A stretch of DNA of 7,568 nucleotides, from positions 1 to 7,568 of the forward strand of contig JBFHGR010000146.1 in the NCBI GenBank assembly GCA_041583015.1. The letters are read 5' to 3'. Shown one piece after another: positions 1 through 6,087 of the stretch. How positions within the stretch are numbered: position 1 is the stretch's first letter; each line of letters begins with the position of its first letter. A program made the translations under genes and the position numbers. The notes below the pieces were generated by a model. That model did not search any database. It saw nothing but the letters and a program-made list of their open reading frames with translations, and was not told the DNA's origin. Origin of the DNA: Parvicella sp041583015 (GTDB taxonomy: Bacteria; Bacteroidota; Bacteroidia; Flavobacteriales_D; Parvicellaceae).

Positions 1-241
1 CTACTTTCGGCTTAGCATTGATAGATGGAGGATAAGTAGAAGTTACATCTGTTCCTACAATTTGATCTTCCAATCCCATTGCGACTAATGTTTCTGTAAT
101 ATTTCCCGCCAAAGAAACTATTGTTTGTTTCTCTACTTGCTCTACCTGTTTCGTTTCTTCCTCAACGACAGATTGCCCTCCACAATTGTGAAGAGCAAAC
201 GTCAATGAAAAAAGTGAAAGTATTATTAAACGCTTTTTCAT
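1..241 (-). CDS. Heme ABC transporter substrate-binding lipoprotein, HmuT/BtuF-like (5' part only, runs off the left edge)
   Basis: Reading the minus strand from ATG at 241 gives 80 codons open to the window edge. Seen: a signal peptide (MKKR, then a hydrophobic stretch to about residue 17) and a Cys at 20 followed by an acidic, Gln-rich linker. From about residue 42 comes IVSLAGNITETLVAMGLEDQ, then IVGTDVTSTYPPS. This I-V-S-L-x-G-x-I-T-E-x-L pattern is the typical N-terminal lobe of periplasmic hemin/cobalamin binding proteins (HmuT, BtuF class) that deliver ligand to an inner-membrane ABC importer. Family comparison favours hemin, because the segment G-x-D-x-T-S-T-Y-P-P is common in HmuT-type proteins. 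Its ATG overlaps the stop of the HmuY-like gene by one base (TAATG), so the two are surely cotranscribed and probably translationally coupled. The lipobox LHNC is not canonical, so lipidation is likely rather than certain. The permease, ATPase and TonB receptor may lie beyond the left edge (inference). Confidence 0.85.
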   Translation of the reverse strand, partial: MKKRLIILSLFSLTFALHNCGGQSVVEEETKQVEQVEKQTIVSLAGNITETLVAMGLEDQIVGTDVTSTYPPSINAKPKV

Positions 242-1452
242 TATTGAATAATTATTTTTTGTGTTTGTAATTTATTTCCCATTTGTAATTGCAACATGTA
301 AATCCCTTTAGCACAATCGTGCACTGAGATAGTTGCAGTATTAAATCCTTGATCTAAGTTTCCAGATTTTACAACCTGTCCAGAAAGGTTCATTAAAGAA
401 TAGTTAGTTTGCTCTGTACTTTGGTAAGCAATATTCACGATATCATTAGCAGGGTTTGGATAAACAGAAAGTACTTCTAAGTTTCCTTCTTCTACTGATG
501 CGTAAGCAATTGCTTCTTTAGTGAAAATATAATTACCATTGGCAGATCCTCCAAACTCAGTAAACACAATCTTGTAGATATCTCCATTTTGATCTTTTAC
601 AAAATATACAACATCATCTGTAATCACATAACCTAAAGACCAATCGTAAGTCTTCCAATCTCCTCCAATGATACCGATGTTTGAATCAAAAGTGTGACTT
701 TCATAATCCGTGTAAGTTGCTTGATCTACTGCGTCTGCTTGAATTACTTCAACTCCAACATTAGCCTGAACCGTAGTAGTAACGTAATAGCCCATGTTTA
801 CATCTGCATATTGTCCAAAGAATAAATCCCAATCTCCAGCAGCAGGCTCTTTATCAATTGCTGTATGATTTTGCAAAGAATAATATGCAAAGTTCTTAGT
901 GCTATAAGTTGACTTATCTAGTGTATGTGTCATGTCCATTGCATTATCCAAAGTAGCATGTCTAAAAGTGTAGACACCACCAGCCAAAGACTTAATCCAA
1001 ACCTTTTGGTACGAACCATCAGATAGTTTGATCAAGAAAACCTCATCACCATCTACCGCATGTGTGATCATATTGTAAGTACCCCAACCTAAGTCAAAAT
1101 TTCCATCACCGTTTTGCGCAAAAGCTCCTAAAGACCATGAAGCATCTGAATTATGCAAATCTGTATAAGTTCCAAAATTTCCCGTTGTATCAATTGTAGC
1201 AAACTCTGTAGTATCTGTAGATACAGACCAAAGTTCAGTTCCAGTTGCTTCATTTATTCTGATAGACCAACCAGAACCAGCAGTTTCAAATGCAATGTCC
1301 CAATCTGATTTAGTTGAAGATGTTTCATCTCCTGAAGCTATTCCGTAATATGTTTGATTGGCATATCCTGCACCCAATGAAACAGTGTCTATTGTCTGAG
1401 CTGTAGCTGCTGCTGCAAATAATGTTAATGCTGATAGTAATATTGTTTTCAT
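241..1452 (-). CDS. Secreted protein with two HmuY-like halves and a type IX secretion C-terminal sorting domain
   Basis: 403 aa. Residues 1-18 are a Sec signal peptide (MKTILLSALTLFAAAATA, then Q). Residues about 326-403 are a T9SS type A sorting domain, with the YPNPANDIVNI signature at 331-341, a central NLSGQVV strand, and a C-terminal KIIIQ strand. The body seems duplicated. Half A (about 49-166) starts DWDIAF and ends DGSYQKVWIKSL plus GGVYTFRHA. Half B (about 206-316) starts DWDLFF and ends NGDIYKIVFTEF plus GNYIFTKEA. The D-W-D-I/L-x-F opening and G-x-Y-x-K closing fit the HmuY family, beta-sandwich hemophores that bind heme outside the cell. The HmuY assignment is by pattern and is backed by the overlapping HmuT-like gene downstream. 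Unlike Porphyromonas HmuY, a lipoprotein, this one lacks a lipobox and should be exported through T9SS. Heme ligands cannot be assigned; His and Met are frequent (H165, M173, M175, H176, H196). Transcribed from its own promoter at 1492-1538. Confidence 0.8.
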   Translation of the reverse strand: MKTILLSALTLFAAAATAQTIDTVSLGAGYANQTYYGIASGDETSSTKSDWDIAFETAGSGWSIRINEATGTELWSVSTDTTEFATIDTTGNFGTYTDLHNSDASWSLGAFAQNGDGNFDLGWGTYNMITHAVDGDEVFLIKLSDGSYQKVWIKSLAGGVYTFRHATLDNAMDMTHTLDKSTYSTKNFAYYSLQNHTAIDKEPAAGDWDLFFGQYADVNMGYYVTTTVQANVGVEVIQADAVDQATYTDYESHTFDSNIGIIGGDWKTYDWSLGYVITDDVVYFVKDQNGDIYKIVFTEFGGSANGNYIFTKEAIAYASVEEGNLEVLSVYPNPANDIVNIAYQSTEQTNYSLMNLSGQVVKSGNLDQGFNTATISVHDCAKGIYMLQLQMGNKLQTQKIIIQ

Positions 1453-1491
1453 AATCTTTTATGTTATTTAGAATGATTTTAAATTATGCGA

Positions 1492-1551
1492 CAAAAGTAT
1501 ATGTCTTAATCATCCCTCACAATGCCCATATCGTGGTAAAATGACTACCAC
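1492..1551 (-). promoter_or_regulatory. Promoter of the HmuY-like gene with regulon operator copy 1
   Basis: On the minus strand a -7 element TACTTTTG (1499-1492, consensus TAnnTTTG) lies exactly 20 bp from a -33 TTG (1522-1520). Immediately upstream, 1518-1538 carries the shared operator; its plus-strand core is CCCATATCGTGGTA. A further outward half-site TACCAC at 1546-1551 forms an inverted repeat with GTGGTA at 1533-1538, spacer 7 bp, which the other two copies lack. The predicted leader is about 35 nt. Promoter elements are seen directly; the operator role is inferred from its repetition at 2253-2273 and 3228-3248. Confidence 0.7.
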
Positions 1552-1561
1552 AGAAAGGGTA

Positions 1562-2203
1562 TCACACTTGTATTATCCCCATGTTCACACAGTAAATAGT
1601 CAATTCGGATATCGTTCTGGTATTTAATTTTTTCATAATATTCTTTCTTTGTGTATGTATGGTATGAGGCGAAAGGTTGAAAATTTCAGCCACTTGTTTA
1701 TTGGATTGACCTTGTGCCAAATACTTAACTATTTCCAATTCTCTTTGAGACAAGGAAGTGGCATCACACGAAGATGTCTTCTCCTGATACAATGTTTTAT
1801 TGACGATAATATCTAATGCCTTATTGCAGTAAAATTTCTTTCCAGCAAACATGGCTTCCACTGCTTCCACTATTTCGGTTTCATCACATTCATCTGTAAT
1901 AAAACCATCCACACCATTTTCTAATAACTGGAGCACTAACTTTTCATTATCAGAATTACCAATGATTAAGACCTTTAAGTCCTTACATTTTCTAATAATA
2001 TCAATACAATCTACAATATTGAAGTCTTTGATATTGGATGAGCAAACTACAAGCACACCTGTAGTTGCTGCGGTGAGTGATTCTTCTGTAGCCTCTACAG
2101 AATCCAAACAAGTAAGTTGGTCTGCGGAGAACTTTTGGGACAAAATATGAACCAGTCCTATTTCAATTAAAACATTGGATGTAAGTATGTGAATTTGGCT
2201 CAT
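1562..2203 (-). CDS. LuxR/NarL-family transcriptional regulator with a degenerate receiver domain
   Basis: 213 aa. Residues 1-125 have the length and fold pattern of a response-regulator receiver. The C-terminus (about 149-210) is a GerE/LuxR helix-turn-helix, with LSQRELEIVKYLAQGQSNKQ at 151-170 and the recognition region LSPHTIHTQRKNIMKKLN. The receiver has lost its chemistry. The usual acidic pair is replaced by TSN at 8-10, the phospho-acceptor Asp position is C54, the conserved Thr/Ser position is G82, and the conserved Lys position is T103. It should therefore not work by phosphorylation. It has eight cysteines (32, 54, 66, 73, 106, 126, 146, 205), many for a cytoplasmic regulator, which would suit a redox, metal or heme sensor (speculative). 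It lies inside the heme cluster and its promoter carries the same operator as its two neighbours, so it is the best candidate for the regulator and probably controls itself. No sensor kinase gene is adjacent. Confidence 0.9.
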   Translation of the reverse strand: MSQIHILTSNVLIEIGLVHILSQKFSADQLTCLDSVEATEESLTAATTGVLVVCSSNIKDFNIVDCIDIIRKCKDLKVLIIGNSDNEKLVLQLLENGVDGFITDECDETEIVEAVEAMFAGKKFYCNKALDIIVNKTLYQEKTSSCDATSLSQRELEIVKYLAQGQSNKQVAEIFNLSPHTIHTQRKNIMKKLNTRTISELTIYCVNMGIIQV

Positions 2204-2226
2204 TTGTTATTTAGAATAAATCTAAA

Positions 2227-2274
2227 CAAAAGTATATCGTACAATATACAGCCACAATACCCAAATCGTGGTAT
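2227..2274 (-). promoter_or_regulatory. Promoter of the LuxR-type regulator with regulon operator copy 2
   Basis: A -7 element TACTTTTG (2234-2227) is separated by exactly 20 bp from a -33 TTG (2257-2255). The operator at 2253-2273 is the best copy: on the plus strand ATACCCAAATCGTGGTAT (2257-2274) is an imperfect palindrome, ATACC-N8-GGTAT. If the -7 element is centred at -7, the palindrome centre falls near -42, the position typical of LuxR-type activators that contact RNA polymerase. It differs from copy 1 at 2 of 21 positions. The activator role is inferred from this geometry. Confidence 0.7.
2232..2249. promoter_or_regulatory. 18-bp near-perfect palindrome in the regulator's core promoter
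   Basis: GTATATCGTACAATATAC reads the same on both strands except for one mismatched pair (8 of 9 pairs match). It fills most of the spacer between the -33 and -7 elements and overlaps the first bases of the -7 box. A dimeric protein bound here would block RNA polymerase, so a second, repressing input specific to the regulator gene is plausible. The neighbouring promoters lack this palindrome. AT-rich sequence makes chance palindromes more likely. Confidence 0.4.
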
Positions 2275-2325
2275 TTTTTAAAAACAGCCTATTTCACTGG
2301 CGTTCAGAGTAAAAAAAATGTAACT

Positions 2326-3186
2326 TTAATATGAACTTGTCATATCCTCATCTACTACAATTATAAAATCTGCAAGGTTAAGATTTTCATTTTCCAACTT
2401 ACTAATATCATCTTGAGATACTACACAAATAGTAGCGATTTTCAAACCAGGTGAATAGGTATTTAAGTACCAAATGATTCCTTCTTTGTTATTAGAATGA
2501 TAAGAACCATTGAGGTGATAAAACACATTACCCTCACCTACATTGATATGCTGTGAAATGAAGTAAGCCATTGTAGCATCTTTGATAGCCTGTGCTTTTG
2601 GAAAATTTTCACCTCCGTGTCCAGCCGGCATCATTTTTAACATATCAGCATAACAAGCCAAAGAACTATCATACGGTATAGGCAATGGTGCTATCCAACT
2701 TTTTTCTTCTTTACTTAATTCCTCAAGCGATTCAATACCTTGTTTAAATACTTGCGAAGCAAATTTCCTTGGGATGTTTGTAGCAATGACTTTTTGCTTT
2801 TTATCGTTTACTAAATTGACAATTGGCAAATAATCCGTTTCAAAATTATTCCATAGACCTGCTAAAGAGTCAAAAGTATTTAAATCTATTTCTTCTTTTA
2901 AGAATTGATCCAGTAATAATTGATCATTTGCCTCCAGCATTTCTGCGCCTAAAGTCACACTCTTGTTTTCCAGTAATGTCTTGGCAACTTCCACTTCCAT
3001 CCAATGTGCAATAGGATTGTCATGAAGTTCACCAAAGAATACTGCATCATTTTGCAACAATGATTTACTCATTTTTTTATAACTAGATTTTTTACCTGCA
3101 CCTGTGAAAATTTTGAATGCTTGTTCTTGAGCCATTCCAAATGAGATAGAAAAACAGAAGAAAGTAACAGCAAATATTTTAGTCAT
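2326..3186 (-). CDS. ChaN-family (Cofac_haem_bdg, Tiki superfamily) secreted heme-binding-type protein
   Basis: 286 aa from ATG at 3186. Residues 1-19 form a signal peptide (MTKIFAVTFFCFSISFGMA, cleavage before Q20). The ATG at 3231 would put 15 extra residues before this signal peptide and lies inside the promoter/operator, so it is rejected. Family hallmarks are GELHDNP at 52-58 followed by H61 and E64 (the G-E-x-H motif of ChaN/TraB/Tiki proteins), the KAQAIKDATMA helix near the middle, and HLNGSYHS at 224-231 followed by GIIWYL. Known of the family: ChaN of Campylobacter is an iron-regulated lipoprotein that binds heme cofacially between two monomers. Other Tiki-superfamily members are metalloproteases, so a peptidase role is the alternative. 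This copy has no lipobox Cys and is predicted to be soluble and periplasmic. Company with HmuY- and HmuT-like genes and the shared operator support a heme role. Confidence 0.87.
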   Translation of the reverse strand: MTKIFAVTFFCFSISFGMAQEQAFKIFTGAGKKSSYKKMSKSLLQNDAVFFGELHDNPIAHWMEVEVAKTLLENKSVTLGAEMLEANDQLLLDQFLKEEIDLNTFDSLAGLWNNFETDYLPIVNLVNDKKQKVIATNIPRKFASQVFKQGIESLEELSKEEKSWIAPLPIPYDSSLACYADMLKMMPAGHGGENFPKAQAIKDATMAYFISQHINVGEGNVFYHLNGSYHSNNKEGIIWYLNTYSPGLKIATICVVSQDDISKLENENLNLADFIIVVDEDMTSSY

Positions 3187-3200
3187 GATTTCAATTTTGG

Positions 3201-3248
3201 CGCAAGTAATAAATAAAATATGAAGTATCAAATACTCAAATCGTGGTA
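3201..3248 (-). promoter_or_regulatory. Promoter of the ChaN-family gene with regulon operator copy 3
   Basis: The operator at 3228-3248 shares the core CTCAAATCGTGGTA with copies 1 and 2 (4 of 21 mismatches to copy 2). A -33 TTG (3231-3229) is followed after exactly 20 bp by TACTTGCG (3208-3201), a weakened -7 element compared with TACTTTTG in the other two promoters. The operator is one base further from the -7 box than in the other copies. The predicted leader before ATG 3186 is only about 8-10 nt. A weak core with an intact operator fits an activator-dependent promoter (inference). Confidence 0.6.
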
Positions 3249-3299
3249 TTTTTAGTTAAATGATGCGCTTTTTGTTCAATTTAATCTCATATAAAGTTA

Positions 3300-3327
3300 T
3301 TTGTTTTTATCAAATACTTTAACTTTG
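3300..3327 (+). promoter_or_regulatory. Promoter of the thrS-infC-rpmI-rplT operon
   Basis: TTTG at 3300-3303 and TAACTTTG at 3320-3327 (consensus TAnnTTTG) are separated by 16 bp, slightly short for this phylum. Initiation would fall near 3330-3334, giving a leader of about 15-20 nt before the thrS ATG. The divergent ChaN-family gene starts at 3186, so the 163-bp gap carries both promoters back to back, with the heme operator between them. Confidence 0.65.
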
Positions 3328-3349
3328 CACACCTAATTTTTAATGGATT

Positions 3350-5293
3350 ATGATAAAGATTACATTGCCTGATGGCAGTATAAGAGAGTACGAAGCAGGT
3401 GTAACTGCCCACGAAGTTGCAGTTAGCATTAGTGAAGGATTAGCCAGAAATGTCTTGTCTGCAGAAGTAAATGGTGAAATCATTGACTCCAACAGACCTA
3501 TAACCACCGATGCAAATGTAAGTTTGCTTACGTGGAAAGACAAAGGAGGAAAATCTACCATGTGGCACAGTTCTGCTCACTTGATGGCTGAGGCTTTGGA
3601 GTTTTATTACCCTGGAATAAAATTAGCGATTGGACCTCCAATTGAAAATGGATTTTACTACGATGTAGATTTTGGTAATTATGAATTTACCGACAAAGAC
3701 TTCAAAAAAATTGAAGATAAGATGTTGGAATTGGCTCGTACCAAAATGGAATTTGTAAGAAAAGAAGTTTCAAAAGCAGATGCTATCGATTACTTCACTA
3801 AGAAAGATGACAAATATAAATTAGAATTGATTGACGCCCTTGACGATGGCACAATCACTTTCTACACACAAGGGAACTTTACAGATTTATGTAGAGGGCC
3901 ACACATTCCAAACACTGGTGTAATCAAAGCAGTGAAATTAATGAGTGTGGCTGGAGCCTACTGGAAAGGTGATGAAAATAGAGAGCAATTGACTCGTATC
4001 TATGGAATTACATTCCCTAAAGCAAAAGAACTAACTGAGTATCTTGAAATGCTTGAAGAAGCAAAAAAGAGAGACCACAGAAAACTAGGTAAGGAATTAG
4101 GTTTATTTACATTCTCACAGAAAGTTGGAATGGGATTGCCACTTTGGTTGCCAAAAGGAACTGCTATTAGAGATAGATTAGTAGATTTTATGAAGGCTGC
4201 CCAAGTTAAATCTGGGTACCAACCAGTTTCTACACCCCACATTGCTAATAAAGATTTATACATTTGCTCTGGTCACTACGAAAAGTATGGAGCAGATTCT
4301 TTTCAGTCTATTAAGACACCTCATGAAGGAGAAGAGTTCTTATTAAAACCAATGAACTGTCCTCATCACTGTGAGATATTCAACGCAGAGCCGAGATCGT
4401 ACAAAGACCTTCCTATCAGATTTTCTGAATTTGGAACAGTGTATAGATATGAGCAAAGTGGAGAACTTCATGGTTTGACAAGAGTAAGAGGATTTACGCA
4501 AGATGATGCACACATATTCTGTAGTCCTGATCAAGTTGAGGAAGAATTCAAAAAAGTAATTGATTTAGTACTTTATGTTTTTAAAGCATTAGACTTTAAA
4601 GACTATACGGCTCAAATTTCATTGAGAGACAAAGAAGACAGAAGCAAATACATTGGAAGTGAAGAAAATTGGGAAAAAGCAGAAGCAGCCATTATAAATG
4701 CCACTGCCGATAAAGGTTTAAACACTGTAGTAGAATACAATGAAGCAGCATTCTATGGACCAAAATTGGATTTCATGGTAAAAGATGCACTGGGTAGAAG
4801 TTGGCAATTGGGAACTATCCAAGTAGATTATAACTTACCAGAAAGATTTGAATTGGAATACACCGGTGCAGACAATCAAAAACACAGACCAGTGATGATC
4901 CACAGAGCACCGTTTGGGTCCTTGGAAAGATTCTTTGCTGTACTGATTGAACACACTGCAGGAAAATTCCCACTTTGGTTAACACCAGAGCAATTTGCTA
5001 TCCTTCCAATTAGTGAGAAATACAATGATTATGCAAAAGAAATTTCAGAATTGCTAAAAAATTACGATATTCGCGGAATTGTTGACGACAGAAACGAGAA
5101 GATAGGTAAGAAGATTAGAGATTCAGAAATGGAGAAAATCCCTTACATGTTGATCGTTGGAGAGAGTGAAATGAATGACAGAAAAGTATCTGTTAGACGA
5201 CAAGGAGAGGGAGATTTGGGTTCATTTACAATAGATGAATTTGCTCAAATCATTAACAAAGAAATAGAAGAAAAATTAATTAAGTTTAACTAA
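3350..5293 (+). CDS. thrS: Threonine--tRNA ligase
   Basis: 647 aa, full length. Charges tRNA-Thr with threonine in the cytoplasm and hydrolyses mischarged Ser-tRNA-Thr. Domains in order: TGS (1-62); the N2 editing domain with HSSAH at 73-77 and LCRGPH at 180-185, whose H73, H77, C181 and H185 form the editing site; the class II catalytic core with motif 2 around RYEQSGELHGLTRVRGF (366-382) and motif 3 around HRAPFGSLERF (518-528); and the C-terminal anticodon-binding domain from about 545. The catalytic zinc ligands are all present as C337, H388 and H518, matching C334, H385 and H511 of the E. coli enzyme. The start at 3350 gives the standard MIKITLPDGS opening of the TGS domain. First gene of the operon; infC follows in the same frame after 12 nt. 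A short overlapping ORF begins at 3343. Confidence 0.98.
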   Translation: MIKITLPDGSIREYEAGVTAHEVAVSISEGLARNVLSAEVNGEIIDSNRPITTDANVSLLTWKDKGGKSTMWHSSAHLMAEALEFYYPGIKLAIGPPIENGFYYDVDFGNYEFTDKDFKKIEDKMLELARTKMEFVRKEVSKADAIDYFTKKDDKYKLELIDALDDGTITFYTQGNFTDLCRGPHIPNTGVIKAVKLMSVAGAYWKGDENREQLTRIYGITFPKAKELTEYLEMLEEAKKRDHRKLGKELGLFTFSQKVGMGLPLWLPKGTAIRDRLVDFMKAAQVKSGYQPVSTPHIANKDLYICSGHYEKYGADSFQSIKTPHEGEEFLLKPMNCPHHCEIFNAEPRSYKDLPIRFSEFGTVYRYEQSGELHGLTRVRGFTQDDAHIFCSPDQVEEEFKKVIDLVLYVFKALDFKDYTAQISLRDKEDRSKYIGSEENWEKAEAAIINATADKGLNTVVEYNEAAFYGPKLDFMVKDALGRSWQLGTIQVDYNLPERFELEYTGADNQKHRPVMIHRAPFGSLERFFAVLIEHTAGKFPLWLTPEQFAILPISEKYNDYAKEISELLKNYDIRGIVDDRNEKIGKKIRDSEMEKIPYMLIVGESEMNDRKVSVRRQGEGDLGSFTIDEFAQIINKEIEEKLIKFN

Positions 5294-5305
5294 AAATTTA
5301 CAACT

Positions 5306-5863
5306 ATCGCAAACACGTACAGAGGCCGAAAACCAAGAGCAGATTTTAAAAAGCAAGATCTGCACAGAATTAACGAAAGAATTAGAGTTCCGGAAGTTAG
5401 ATTAGTAGGTGAAAATATTGAAGTAGGAGTTTACCCCGTTGCCAAAGCATTGGAAATGGCAACTGAACAAGACTTGGATTTGGTGGAGATTTCACCGAAT
5501 GCAGATCCGCCTGTTTGTAAGATAATTGATTACAAGAAATTTCTTTACGAACAAAAGAAAAAGCAAAAGGAACTCAAAGCCAAACAACAAAAAGTTGTTG
5601 TTAAAGAAATTAGATTTGGTCCTAATACGGATGAGCATGATTTTACATTTAAGTTAAATCACGCTAAGAAATTCCTAGAAGAAGGATCTAAATTGAAAGT
5701 ATACGTATTCTTTAAAGGAAGAACGATTGTATATAAAGATAGAGGTGAGATTCTATTGTTGAAATTTGCACAAGAACTTACAGATGACGCTGTAGTAGAG
5801 CAAATGCCAGCAATGAATGGAAAGAAAATGATTATGACTTTCGCACCTAAGAAAAAGAAGTAA
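5306..5863 (+). CDS. infC: Translation initiation factor IF-3, predicted AUC start
   Basis: 185 aa from ATC at 5306 (E. coli IF3 has 180). IF3 binds the 30S subunit, keeps 50S away and rejects wrong initiator tRNA or start codons. After the thrS stop the same frame reads on with no ATG, GTG or TTG until TTG at 5450. Yet codons 20 to 48 already encode core IF3-N sequence (HRINERIRVPEVRLVGENIE, then VGVYPVAKALEM), so a start at 5450 would delete much of the N domain. ATC at 5306 followed by GCAAACACG gives MANTYRGRKPR, like other Bacteroidota IF3 N-termini. IF3 itself disfavours non-AUG starts, so AUU/AUC/AUA starts of infC are an established autocontrol device. The N domain spans about 18-85 (LDLVEISPNADPPVCKIIDY inside), then the Lys-rich linker helix and the C domain about 98-180 (VVVKEIRFGP, FLEEGSKLKVYVFFKGR). 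No Shine-Dalgarno sequence is visible. Confidence 0.95.
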   Translation: MANTYRGRKPRADFKKQDLHRINERIRVPEVRLVGENIEVGVYPVAKALEMATEQDLDLVEISPNADPPVCKIIDYKKFLYEQKKKQKELKAKQQKVVVKEIRFGPNTDEHDFTFKLNHAKKFLEEGSKLKVYVFFKGRTIVYKDRGEILLLKFAQELTDDAVVEQMPAMNGKKMIMTFAPKKKK

Positions 5864-5892
5864 GTAATAACAGATATAAAAAAAGCAGAAAG

Positions 5893-6087
5893 ATGCCGAA
5901 AATGAAAACAAAATCTAGTGCAAAGAAGAGATTCAAGTTCACTGGTTCTGGAAAAATCAAAAGAAAACATGCTTACAAAAGTCACATCTTGACTAAAAAG
6001 TCTAAAAAACGTAAGAGAAATCTTACTAAGGCTGGTCTAGTTAATAAGACTGATGTTAAAAATGTTTTAGTACAATTATGTGCTTAA
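5893..6087 (+). CDS. rpmI: 50S ribosomal protein bL35
   Basis: 64 aa, the usual length. Very basic small protein of the large subunit. The N-terminus MPKMKTKSSAKKRFKFTGSG is the family signature, followed by KIKRKHAYKSHILTKKSKKRKRNL and a C-terminal VKNVLVQLC. Third gene of the operon, 29 nt after infC, with AGAAAG just before the ATG as the only ribosome-binding-like purine run. It is followed by an unusually long 111-nt gap before rplT, the usual partner for coordinated L35/L20 control. Confidence 0.97.
   Translation: MPKMKTKSSAKKRFKFTGSGKIKRKHAYKSHILTKKSKKRKRNLTKAGLVNKTDVKNVLVQLCA

Noticed and set aside
1851..2150. Plus-strand ORF of 99 codons opposite the LuxR-type gene
   Set aside because: Serine/threonine-rich reading of the antisense strand of a well-supported gene, with no family features. 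The same applies to the ORFs opposite thrS, infC, the ChaN-family and PhnA-family genes.
2311..2318. Run of eight A (T8 on the coding strand) after the ChaN-family gene as a terminator
   Set aside because: No hairpin precedes it on the minus strand; transcription may read through into the regulator.
3187..3231. Longer start for the ChaN-family gene at ATG 3231
   Set aside because: It adds residues ahead of a clear signal peptide and lies inside the operator and promoter; ATG 3186 is preferred.
5450..5863. IF-3 starting at TTG 5450
   Set aside because: It would remove conserved N-domain sequence encoded at 5363-5449.
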